61,354 nt of DNA. It comes from Eimeria necatrix. Its lineage: Eukaryota; Apicomplexa; Conoidasida; Eucoccidiorida; Eimeriidae. Below the pieces are notes generated by a model that did no database searches, was not told the origin of the DNA, and worked only from the letters and a program-made list of their open reading frames with translations. Numbering within the stretch: position 1 is the stretch's first letter; the number at the start of each line of letters is the position of its first letter. Positions 1 to 17,039 of the stretch are shown here, in pieces. The translations under genes and the position numbers were made by a program. The stretch covers positions 2,501-63,854 of the forward strand of contig NW_013654944.1 of the NCBI RefSeq assembly GCF_000499385.1, in the 5' to 3' direction.

Positions 1-83
1 TTTTCTTATTTCCAAAATTCATAAAGTGTCTCCTTTTTCTGCTGCTTCTTCAACAGGCAGTTAGCGCTGCTGTGCACTTCTTC

Positions 84-400
84 ATTCTTTGCTGCTGCTG
101 CACCTTGCTGCTGCTGCACCTTGCTGCTGCTGCACCTTGCTGCTGCTGCAGCAGCTTGCTGCTGCGTTGGTTTGCTGCTGCTGCTTCGGTTTGCTGCTGC
201 TGCTTCGCCTTGCTGCTGCTGCGTCGATTTGCTGCTGGTGCGGTTTGCTTTTGCGGTGGCCTGGAGCTGCTGCTGTTTTTTGCTGCTGCTGCTGCTGGCT
301 CTTGCTGCTGCTGCTGGCTCTTGCTGCTGCTGCTGCTGCTTTGGCTGCAGCTGCTGTTTGCTGCTGCTGCAGTTTGCTGCTGCAGGTGATGGCAGCAGCA
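84..400. repeat. Imperfect CTG/CAG trinucleotide tract
   Basis: Dense imperfect CTG repeats on the plus strand (CAG on the minus) are interrupted every few units by TT or TG changes. Open frames exist on both strands here, but they only translate the repeat as poly-Leu/Cys/Ala or poly-Gln/Ser/Ala, so I do not call a gene. The tract sits next to telomere-like arrays. That pairing is known for the repeat-rich (R) segments described in Eimeria tenella chromosome 1. Confidence 0.85.
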
Positions 401-507
401 GCACGCAGCTGTCTGTACGCCGGCTTCGTGTCAGTGCCGGAGTCGGAGTGGACAAATGAAATAAAAGCAGCAGCAGAAAAGGGAGTTACTCTCGTGAGCT
501 GCAAACC

Positions 508-540
508 CTAAACCCTAAACCCTAAACCCTAAACCCTAAC
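508..540. repeat. Telomere-like AAACCCT array
   Basis: Tandem AAACCCT units (complement of TTTAGGG), about four to five copies with one drifted unit at the end. The C-rich strand is on the plus strand, the orientation expected at the left end of a chromosome. Confidence 0.9.
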
Positions 541-625
541 CCCTAAGCCCCACGTGCGGGGTGTTTCAGCCGGTGCCTCTTCTGGCGTCTTAAACCCCCA
601 GCCGCGGGGACAAAAACACCCTTCG

Positions 626-827
626 GCCCTAAACCCTAATTCCTCTAAACCCTAAACCCTCGCAAGAAACCCTAAACCCTAAACCCTAGGCGGGGTAAGC
701 TTCGCTGCCTCCCAGGCAGCAGCGCGCTCCAAACCCTAAACCCTAAACCCTGTTTTCAGCGTTGCAAGCTTGGCTGCCTCCCAGGCAGCAGCGCGCTCCA
801 AACCCTAAACCCTAAACCCTAAACCCT
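626..827. repeat. Broken telomere-like arrays with a duplicated spacer
   Basis: Short AAACCCT runs at about 626-688, 731-751 and 801-827 are separated by spacers. Two spacers (about 698-730 and 766-800) are near copies: each holds AAGCTT, then GGCTGCCTCCCAGGCAGC or a close variant, then AGCGCGCTCC, and each leads straight into AAACCCT units. This looks like a higher-order unit made of spacer plus telomere-like repeat. Confidence 0.85.
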
Positions 828-1000
828 GCGTTCTGCTGCGCAACACTCCGGGCTTATTCCCCCTTTTAGGGTTTGCATCGGAGGCCCCCCTGGGCCGTGG
901 GGGCCTCTGCAGCAATTGGGGCTTCTGCTGCTTCGGGGCTGGTGGACGAAGACGCCCTCGTGGACCCCAGCGAGACCTACAAACCCTTGGGCAAAGGTCC

Positions 1001-1049
1001 AAACCCTAAACCCTAAACCCTAAACCCTAAACCCTAAACCCTAAACCCT
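1001..1049. repeat. Telomere-like AAACCCT array
   Basis: Seven uninterrupted AAACCCT units in the same orientation as the arrays to the left. It is the last array in this orientation before the repeat direction flips. Confidence 0.92.
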
Positions 1050-1152
1050 GATCCCTGCCGCGTCCTCAGGAGCTCCGCCCGCTGCCGAGCGCCGCTGTCT
1101 GCCGCGTGCAGGGGGGTTGTCAGATGCGCAGGGCGCCCCTGCGCGGTGCGCC

Positions 1153-1213
1153 TAGGGTTTAGGGTTTAGGGTTTAGGGTTTAGGGTTTAGGGTTTAGGGT
1201 TTGGGTTTAGGGC
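1153..1213. repeat. Telomere-like TTTAGGG array, opposite orientation
   Basis: About eight TTTAGGG units, now G-rich on the plus strand. It is preceded by a spacer with GATGCGCAGGG, GCCCCTGCGC and GGTGCGCCTAGGG. A close variant of that spacer precedes the array at 1510. Confidence 0.92.
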
Positions 1214-1354
1214 GGAGCGCGTGCGCGTCGCGGCCGCGGGCCTGCGCGAACTGCACCTGCGGCCGCAAGGAGGCGGAAGAAGCTGCAGCAAAAGAAGCTT
1301 TCAAAAAAGAACTGGAGAACGGACTCGTGCGGAGTTCCTGCGGCAACGTGAGTG

Positions 1355-1415
1355 CGCTGGGGTGTACGTACACCCCGCCGCTGCAGCGCGCCCCCCAGGT
1401 GTACGTACACCGCTG
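1355..1415. repeat. Palindromic TGTACGTACA motif pair
   Basis: Two copies of a perfect palindrome lie about 40 bases apart: GGGGTGTACGTACACCCC near 1358 and GGTGTACGTACACC near 1398. Related copies occur in the 2040-2140 cluster, near 2260, at the intron 5/exon 6 boundary of the sulfurylase/kinase gene near 3018, and near 52170. Confidence 0.8.
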
Positions 1416-1509
1416 CTGCTGCGCTGCTGCGCTGCTGCGCTGCTGCTGTGCTGCAGTGCTACTTGGGAGACGCCTTCAGATGCGCAGGGTGCCCCTACCG
1501 CGGTGCGTC

Positions 1510-1589
1510 TAGGGTTTAGGGTTTAGGGTTTGGGGTCTGGGGTTTAGGGTTTAGGGTTTAGGGTTTAGGGTTTAGGGTTTAGGGTTTGG
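1510..1589. repeat. Second TTTAGGG-orientation array
   Basis: About eleven TTTAGGG units with a few drifted units (TTTGGGG, TCTGGGG). The 35 bases to the left (about 1477-1511) repeat the spacer found before the 1153 array, so the spacer and array were copied together. Confidence 0.9.
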
Positions 1590-2039
1590 GGAGGTTTGGG
1601 ATTCTGGTTTTTCTGCTTAGGGCTTCCGGCGTTTCGGCCCGGGGAGAAGGTGGATCTGTCTTCGGAGGCTCGGGGCGGCGCTGCTGCTGCAGTTGCTGCT
1701 GCTGCTGCTGCTGCAGTTGCTGCTGCTGCGCAGCCAGCAGCGGACGCAGCAGCAGCAGGCGTGACTGTTGCGAAAGGCAGCAACAAAGTTTTGTTGACTT
1801 CTCTGGAAGACGACATCTGAGTCTCAGCTGTCTGTACACCTGGACGGCCGCAGCCCGCCTAGCCGCCTCAAGTCGCTTTCATTTCTTTTATTTCTAATTT
1901 CCACTTTCCACTTCCGAAGTCTTTTTGCAAAAACAAAACTCAAAATAAACATTTAAATCTTTATCTTTTTGCTTCTTTCTTTGAACTGGAAAAGAGTCCA
2001 GCGAAAACAAATTTTGAAACTGTCTTAGCAGCAGTTCGG

Positions 2040-2140
2040 CGTGTCAGTACACCCCAGGTGTATGTATGTACACCCCAGGTGTCTGTACACTCCAGGTGTC
2101 TGTACACCGCAGGTGTCTGTACACCGCAATGTCTGTACAC
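2040..2140. repeat. Tandem cluster of TGTACACC motifs
   Basis: Five or more near copies of a unit of about 17 bases (CAGGTGTCTGTACACC and variants) are arranged head to tail, ending GTCTGTACACCGCGG. The unit is a degenerate form of the palindrome at 1355-1415. No coding function is visible. Confidence 0.8.
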
Positions 2141-2360
2141 CGCGGCGTTCTTAAAACGCGAATGGATTTCACGAAATGGAAATGAAAGAAAAGAAGGAAA
2201 AGAAAGAAATGACAGCTCGCAGTGCGGAGTGGTCGTGGGGCCTCGCGGGCCGCTGCAGTGTATGTACACCGCAACGCCTGCAGCAGCAGATGCGCAGCGC
2301 TTCTGCTGCCGCCGCCGCCGCTGCTGCTGCTGCTGCTGCCGCTGCTGCTGCTGCTGCTGC

Positions 2361-2399
<39 letters not shown>

Positions 2400-2401
2400 G
2401 T

Positions 2402-9712
<7,311 letters not shown>

Positions 9713-10344
9713 ATGGTCGCTGCTGGAAGTGCGCCGCTGTGCAAGTCCAAGCGACGCGAGCCCGCCGCAGCAGCTGCGGAAATGCGGGAGGAGCGACTGG
9801 CTCGAGACCTCGCAATACTTGAACTCAGCAGGCGAGTCATGAGCGCCCGCACGCGGACTGCGCAGAGCGTTCCGCCGGCCGAGGAAGCTGCAGCAAATAA
9901 GGAGGCTTTGGAGTGGAGCCGGCCGGCCCAGCAGCCTGCGGAGGGAGACGGGCTCAGCAGCAGCAACACAATTTCCCCCGAGGACTTCGCGGCGGCGTAC
10001 GAGCGGCACAGGGCGCGGCGCGCCTCGCAGCAGCAGCAGGGCGAAGGCCGGCAGCAGCAGCAGCCCTCCTTTTCCTCCGCAGACACTGCAGCAATGCTTT
10101 CTTCAGCAGTGGATCTCTCGGGTCTGCGGGAGGGGCTGCAAACCACTTCCTCCAGCAGCAGCAGCCGCAGCGAAGCCCCGAAACCCGCCTCTTCCACGCT
10201 TTCCTTGGGCGCAAGCAGCAGGCCCAGTGCTGCGCAGGCGCTGTCTTTCGCAGCCCGCGGCGGCGCGCAGCCCGCGGGGGGCAGGCCGGAGGCGGCGGCC
10301 GCCGCAGCCGAGGCGGCTTCAAGAGGCGCGGGGGAGCAGCCGCT

Positions 10345-10377
<33 letters not shown>

Positions 10378-12313
10378 CCGCTGGGGGGGCGGCCAGGACT
10401 TTTCGGAACTTCAAAGTTTGCTGGCGGAGTTCGCCGCCACAGAACGCCCCGAGTTCACAGCAGCGAACGGAGGCATGTTCAGCGGCGCTGCTGCTGCCAA
10501 CAGCAAAGAAGCCAGCCACCCGTCGGGCGGCGGCGCAGGTGAATGCGAAGCTGCAGCAAGCAAGACGGAGCTGCAGGGAGAGGACACAGTGAGCACTTCT
10601 TTGTTTTCCCGACTCATTCAAGAATGTCAGTTGAGCGGCTGCGTCGACTTCGACTTGAACAGCGCGGATCAGGCGGCCGCCGCGCGCGGCGCGGGGGAGC
10701 TGGCCGGGCGGCTGCCCGCGCTGTCTGCGGAGCTCGTTGCGCTGCTGCAGCACCACCAGCAGCTGAACGGTTTGGGGGAGAAGCAGGAGAACGGGAAGCG
10801 GCTGCTGACGAGCGCGAACAGCACTGCGTGCAACAGCAACATCAACAGCCGCCGGACCAGCAACTGCAGCCCGGGAGCTGAGGACGACGGGAGCGAGGAA
10901 ACCCGCGCCTACAAGCGGCGCATAATAGAAATGCATTTGTTGGACCAGCGCCGCAGCAGCTTCGCCAGCGTGAGCAGCAGCAGCGGCAGCAGCGAGCTGC
11001 GGCTGCTTGCGGCGTCGCTGGCGGGCGGAGGCCGCGACGGCGAAGGCGATCCTGCGGAAGGCGGCCCCGCAGCTTCTGCTGCTGCTGCTGCAGCAGCAGC
11101 CGGAACCCTCGCGGAGCGGAAGCCGAAGCAGCAAACGTGTCCGGAGTCGGGGGGAGCCGCGGCGGCGGAGTCGCCGTCGAACCCCTCTTCGCCTTCCTAC
11201 CTCGCGGAGCTGCAGCTGATCGAGCGGGTAGCCGGAGGCGATCCTTTCGTAAACGAAGAGGCCCTGGGCCCTTCTGCATTTCGAGGCCCTTTGGGGTACT
11301 ACAGCGTGTGCGAAGCGGCGGGAAAGGAGGAGGCGAGCAGCCAGCGGCTGTACCCGATTGTGCGCGGGGTGTCTCGGGACAACACGAAGAAGCGGTGGGC
11401 AGTTTACTGGAAGGGATACCGGCGTTACTTTTACGACAAGTTCTTCGAAAGCTGCGTCGAAGCCTACAAAAGAGCCGTGCACTTCCGGCAGCAGGCCACG
11501 ACTGCTGCTGCTGCAGTGACGGCCACCGGAAACCCGGCGCACCTGATCGCCGCAGGGCTCCACGGCTCGCCCGGCAGCAGCAGCAGCAGCGCGAAGCACC
11601 AGCTGAAGACGGACCACTCGGAGTGCGTTGCTGCAGTGCTGGCCTCCGCAGCAGCAGCCGTGGCGAACCAGGCGAGCGGGGAAAGCCGCAAAGGGAAAGC
11701 AGCAACGCCCTGCGCGGGCCAGAACTCCACCCGAGACGACCGAACAGTGGTTTGTCTGTACAAGGAAGCCATTTTGTTTATTTTGGAGGACCTGCGGAAC
11801 AACGTGCTGGCGCAGTACCTGACGGCGAAGGCCGCGGCGAGCTCCGCTGTTGCTGCAGCAGCAGCAGCAGCGGCGGCGCCGAGCTCCGCAGTCGAACTCG
11901 CAGCAGCCACCACGGCGAAGCGGCTCATGGACCAGACGCTGCTGATGCACACCAACCTCGTGGGCAACGCGACCTCCACTGCGGAGCTGCAGCCCTCGCT
12001 GATGATCGTGGCTCCGTGTCTGGAGGAGCTGAAGCTCCCCAGCCAGCTGGCCGCGCAGCAGCAGCTGGCGCTCATGCAGTCGATCCTTGCAATGCACATT
12101 CAGCAGCTCGTGCTGCTCTCGCGCTACCTCAACAAGGGGGACGCGCCGCCGCTCGCGAGCGACGCCGGGGGCCCCGCCGGGCAGCCCAGACTCGCCAGCC
12201 TCAAGTCCGAAGCTGAACAGGCGGGCACCCCCGCGGCTGCTGCTGCTCCGCAGCACCCGCGGCAGCAGCAGCCGCCCGCTGCTGCGGGAGGCGCCCTCGA
12301 CGTCCCCGCGTAG
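9713..12313 (+). CDS. ApiAP2 transcription factor with AP2 and ACDC-like domains
   Basis: A single uninterrupted exon of 866 residues, starting at the first in-frame ATG after an in-frame TAG at 9605. The AP2 DNA-binding domain is at about residues 547-595: YPIVRGVSRDNTKKRWAVYW is the typical start of the three-strand sheet, and KFFESCVEAYKRAV is the supporting helix. The C-terminal part (about 680-808) has AILFILEDLRNNVLAQYL and, further on, LEELKLPSQLAAQQQLALMQ. These resemble the AP2-coincident C-terminal (ACDC) domain found next to AP2 domains in apicomplexans. The N-terminal 540 residues are low-complexity Ala, Ser, Gln and Glu with homopolymer runs (poly-Gln at about 10345-10377). Role by family: sequence-specific nuclear regulator of stage or metabolic genes; its target motif cannot be read from sequence. 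Confidence is high for AP2, moderate for ACDC. Confidence 0.9.
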
Positions 12314-13991
12314 TGCGGGTCTTTACCAGGTAATCGGCGGGCTGCCTTTCAATTGGTTTGAGCTGGAGAGGCTTCGGGGGCCCTGCTGCGGCCACCTTCC
12401 AGTTTTAAGTGGACAGCTGCAATACTTGTCTTGGGGAGGGCGCAGCCAGCGGCGGCCGCGGCCCCGCAGCCGCAGGGGCGGGTTTTATTCAAGTTTCACC
12501 CGGTGGCACTTCTCTCTTGAAGCAAACGGGGGGCTCAGCTCCGCGCGCCTCCCGCCACCTCCTCGTGGGATGGCACATTGCGCCTGCGCTGCAGTGCTGG
12601 GGCCGCTGCAACATGGGGAGGGTTTTCCTTCCCTTCAGTGGAACATGTGCAACAGCGCCTCGCCACCTGGCGATGTGCACAACTGCCGAGCCGATGCTCG
12701 GAAGGCCTGGGCGGTAGTTGTGGGTGCATCTCAGCTTCAGTGAGCTCTCCGCAGCGAGGCTTGCAGACACACGCACGTCTGCTACATTGTGGCAGTTGAC
12801 TGGCTTCTTGCGTGGTTGGTGACAACTGGTACCTCTGCAGATGATTAACAGGACCAGCTCGGCGAAACGCTGTTCTTCCGAGGCGTTCTCGGGCCTCCGG
12901 AGAGTCAGGTGGCTGGTGTGGTAAATTTTTGGACCGATGTGACAAAAATTTTTCTTTTTTCTTTGTTGTACCCTAATTTCATACTGCAGTGCTAGACTGA
13001 CCATAGTTGATGTTCCTAGCATTTGGTAGGGAGGCGCTGCTCAACTCAGCTAGCGGAATAGAGGAACATTTGAAATATTGGTAGGATCACGTGCAGCAGA
13101 CGCTCCCACTTTCATTAAATGACTCTAGTGGGATTTTGCAAGATGACCAAAGTTATGGTCGCTGTGGGGCAGTGGTACGGTGCGCTGGTGACTCCTTTGC
13201 ACCATGGCTTGCATGGTCACCTCGCTGTTTCACGTGACACGATCGAGCGCATTCCATGGAGAGTCTATAATATTGCATAATATTGCGTTTGCTGAAAGTC
13301 GCTGGATATCACAGGGAACAGGTATTGACCTACTGTGCAGTGGGAGACAGAGCGCCGATCAGCAACCACCAGCGACTTGAGGCTTTCGTGTTGAAGCGGC
13401 CCCAAAAAGGACCACAAGATATGATCGATACATATGCACCAACTCAAGAGCTGCGGTTAATTATGTAGAAGCGGGCTTGAGTATCTTGTTGCGCTATGGA
13501 TCAATGATCAGTTGTGTGCATTATTGAACTGCGCACGGGTCTTGTCACAAGGTTACAGGAATACGAAACTGCACTATATTGAAAGAACAGCTCCATCTGC
13601 AACTTAACTCGAAGAGTCTTCTTTATGTCAGCACCTGGTTTCCATTGGAGAGAGGGCCGAATACTGTTTGTTTGACTACATTGTTGTTGCAGATGCAGTT
13701 GCTTGTTCCGGGAATACGGATGAGTGTCTGTTGCCCGATTAAAGAGCTGCAGCTTTTAGCAACTCAAAATTTCATGCAAATTCTAATTCGTGGCGGTTTT
13801 TTTTTATCTAGGAAAAAAATGGGACGAAGTTCGAGTGAGCAGGTCTTCATAATCGGCGAACGCGGAGGCGTCGATACACCCCAGAAACCCAATCTGCAAT
13901 TCACGACGGTTCCTTCGGGTTTCATTTTGCAAAGTTCGGCACGCGAAGGCTGACATTATTTTGACTCCAAATCGCTTCATCTGCAGAGTAC
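12314..13991. other. Intergenic stretch, ApiAP2 to LamG gene
   Basis: Two plus-strand genes are separated by about 1.7 kb. Open frames of 60-180 codons occur on both strands without motifs or convincing splice pairs. The 3' end of the ApiAP2 transcript and the promoter of the LamG gene are expected here. I see no repeats of note. Confidence 0.6.
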
Positions 13992-15796
13992 ATGCTCGTT
14001 ATGATGAAGTTCCTTGCCCCCGTTTTTCTAGGCGGATGCGTCTATGCCACCGGAGTTTCTGCAGAAGAAACTGCAGTGCCCAAGGAGGCAGCCTCTCTTG
14101 AGGATATAGCCAATGGGGTCAAGACTACCTTGAACTTTGCCGGAAAGTACACCCAAAGCTGCTTCTCCGTGCCTAACTCCCTTTGTTTCGGTAAGGCTTT
14201 CGCTAATCACACCGCCAACTGAGTTTCGCTAATGTCAGTGTTCCACAGCCGGGACGGAACAAGTCATGACTGGGAACTCCGTCCCAGAAGGTCTTGGAGC
14301 CTGGCTGACATTCGACCACCTTTATTCCGCAGACCAAAGCGGGAACGGAAACCACATGCACAGGACTCCACGGGCGGGCCCACCGCACAATGGTGTGTAG
14401 ATCACTGTTCCTTTTCGCATTTAACAAAATATTGTCAATGTTATCCTTTAGGACGCGGCGCCAGCGCTGCATTTGTAAAGGGTGCAAGCAGCAAAATCAA
14501 GTCGAGCCCGTCACTGGAGTCCCAAGACTTCACCATGTGAGCCAAAGCACGATTTCATTTGCAAATAAACACGTTCATACTTCGCCTTCAGCTCATTCTG
14601 GATGTACTTGCTGAGCGATTCGAATGGCCTCTTCCGCAACATTGTTTCAAAGGGGTAGGCTGAGTTTCACTGCACAATCTTGAGGGGCACTGTATTACTT
14701 GTGAGCGTAGGAGCGAGATGTCGCAGACGCCCTCTCTCCTACTCTACCCAGATAGTCGCCGCCTTTCCGTTCGTGTAACAACTGAAGACAGTGGCTCCGA
14801 GGGAATGGCCTCCACGGGAAGCCTTCCAATGAGACGCTGGACTCACGTTGCAGGTACAGGCTTGTCTCAACAAGCCAAATTCTACTGGTTTCTCCAACCT
14901 TTTTCCTTGCAGTTTCCGCCAGTGAAAACAGGCTGAAGTTGTTTCTGAATGTAAGAATTTCGATACATTTCGCAATCTAGTGTTCTGTGCAAATCGTCGG
15001 TGAATTTTTCTCAGGGCATGAAGGACAGCGAAGTGGTGAGTGAAGCCAGTGTGATCACGATTGGCAGCACGTGTCCTACGCGTGAATTACAGTTCCTCCG
15101 GGGAAAAGTCCTCCCAAATACCGAAGATATTGTCGTTGGAGCCTCCATTGAGAACCCTGGGTTTGAGGTAACTTAAGCTTCCCAAGGCTGAAAGCTTCTT
15201 GTGCGCTCTATCATATTACTCAAAGGGCTACATTGATGACTTCCGCGTATACACTCGAGGGCTTCCTGTAAGCGAAAATTTGTCGTTCCCAGTATCTTCA
15301 CCACGTACTCATAAACATCTCTAGGACAATGAGATCTCTGCTATGACTCTGCCTGCCTTGACTGGTATGTACATTCGCGCGGGAAACGTCAAAACAGTTA
15401 CAAGAACGTTGCTCTTCCAGGCGTACCCGACTCTGAATTTGTATCTCTCGGTAAGACAACACAAAAGCCATTACAAATTCAGAGCGAATAGTTTTTTAAC
15501 TCACAGGCTGTGATTCTTGCGGATATGATTTCGCCGTGAACTCCAACATGTGTGGCGAGCCCGCGGCTCACCTTTGCTCGCTCCAAGAATTATATCAAGG
15601 AGGCATTCATGCGGCACGCATCAACGGTAAGACCCAAGTACACATAACCACTGGTGGAAAGTGTTTAATTTCTTCTTCAGGGCTACTGAACTCCAAGACG
15701 GAGATGTGGCACAGCGACATGACCGCCGGCGAAATGGCTCTGAACGAGCGCAGATTGGCACTATGTTGTGCATCCCGAGGCGCGGAAAGCGCGTAG
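13992..15796 (+). CDS. Secreted LamG-like jelly-roll (concanavalin-type) protein, 13 exons
   Basis: Exons, all in phase with GT-AG ends: 13992-14190, 14249-14392, 14452-14536, 14592-14654, 14711-14853, 14913-14950, 15015-15035, 15093-15167, 15226-15267, 15325-15364, 15421-15450, 15507-15626, 15681-15796 (TAG); 371 residues. The N-terminus (MKFLAPVFLGGCVYATGVSA) is a signal peptide, so the protein should enter the secretory path. A LamG-like domain follows: LGAWLTFDHLYSADQSGNGN, FTISFWMYLLSDSNGLFRNI, RRWTHVAV, SENRLKLFLNG, GYIDDFRVYTRGLP. These are the typical strand motifs of the fold. The C-terminal third has a cysteine module (CDSCGYDF, MCGEPAAHLCSLQEL, RLALCCASR) that I cannot name. No membrane anchor is visible, so a secreted or vacuolar ligand-binding protein is likely. 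The ligand is unknown. Confidence 0.88.
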
Positions 15797-17039
15797 TTAT
15801 TGAATATAACTGGGAGGAGTTTGCAATAATGCCGAAACAATTCTTTTTGAATCCAGCTGACATGGACCCGCGTAAACAGTGCGATACAAAAACGTATGCA
15901 GATACTTTTTGCAGCACGCGGAAAAGAGCACTCTTACTGTTGCAATCAGAATAGTAATCGAAAATACGGTTGTTTGAAACGCATTCAAAAGTGGCCTAGA
16001 TAGTTCTTTGGCACAGCTCATTTTTGAATAGACACATAGATGTGTCCGTTCGCCAAGTTTTGGTCGATGGTCACGGCATTCGACGAAATGCGGAATTTTA
16101 AGGGAACGCGCAGTCGTAGACGACAGGTAGTAGAGTCTCCTGAGCAAAAAATACGGAGACTGTGGCTTCTTCGGACGTGTAATTTTGTTGATGCAGCGCA
16201 ACATTCCGTGGAGTTTCGAGCTGGCCGGCAGAATACCCCGCTAGACGTTTACCTGGCAGTTGGATTCTCCACGTTGGGTCACTAATTAGGCGACCAGAAA
16301 AAAGCAAAGTATTCGTGGCGAAATCACGACGAACATTCTCTACGACTCCTCCTGGATCAGCCAACCAGTGATGACATCCAGATAAAATGTGTAAGACTGT
16401 AGCACGTTTCATTTAACGAAGCCTCCGGTGCAGTCAGTTTAGCATTGTTGGGCATTGTGTCTTCTAAGAAATTGAACTTGATATTTTGGGATGCAAATCT
16501 TCTGGCTTCCAATGAATACACTCAGTACATGGCGCTAAGCTAGTTATTCCACGAGCAAAAGCCACCTTCATCCTTTTATAACAGTGTTACCTGGCAGCAC
16601 AACTTCGACTTCGAAGGAATTTTGGTGTTCTGCGGCGCGGTAGAGGAATCTATGCGAAGTGTCTTTCATAGAGAATATAGCAGGCTTCTCCTGGAGTTTC
16701 TCTTGTCCTGTCGCTTTGTTGATTACGTGCGATGAGTTGTAACCATCGTGCTGAAACGCGCACTAACATAAAAGCCTCAATGCTGCCGGCTGCTTTGGAT
16801 TAAAAAGCAATTTTTCTGCCTCACTACCGTCATACAAGGCCCACGTGATCATAGTAGCCCACTGGAAAATGCCACCAGTACAGCTGTGTCGTACTTGGGA
16901 AGGAGGAAGGCTACTTGGCCGCAATCTGTTCATAAAACACAGCAGGTCTCATAATTAGAAAAGAGCTTATTCACCTGAAGCGCGGGACGCCTGTATTGGC
17001 AGTGCTACTCGACAGCTTTTTGGGGCCATATTAAGTGAC
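15797..17039. other. Intergenic stretch between convergent genes
   Basis: It lies between the plus-strand LamG gene and the 3' end of the minus-strand WD40 gene, so both 3' untranslated regions should be here. Open frames are short and lack motifs. No repeats or RNA genes recognised. Confidence 0.6.

Larger units (their letters stand above)
1..2401. other. Gene-free repeat-rich segment
   Basis: No gene can be supported here. Besides the arrays listed separately, it holds a CTG run at about 1676-1750, an A/T-rich stretch at about 1870-1990, and a long (CTG)n run at about 2310-2400 that abuts the stop codon of the sulfurylase/kinase gene. Open frames across the CTG runs are homopolymer translations. 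Confidence 0.75.

Noticed and set aside
6..511. Overlapping open frames of 105-149 codons on both strands
   Set aside because: They only translate the CTG/CAG tract as homopolymers; there is no unique protein segment, splice logic or start context.
10319..12256. 645-codon minus-strand frame opposite the ApiAP2 gene
   Set aside because: Shadow frame produced by G/C-rich codons; the AP2 and ACDC-like motifs are on the plus strand.
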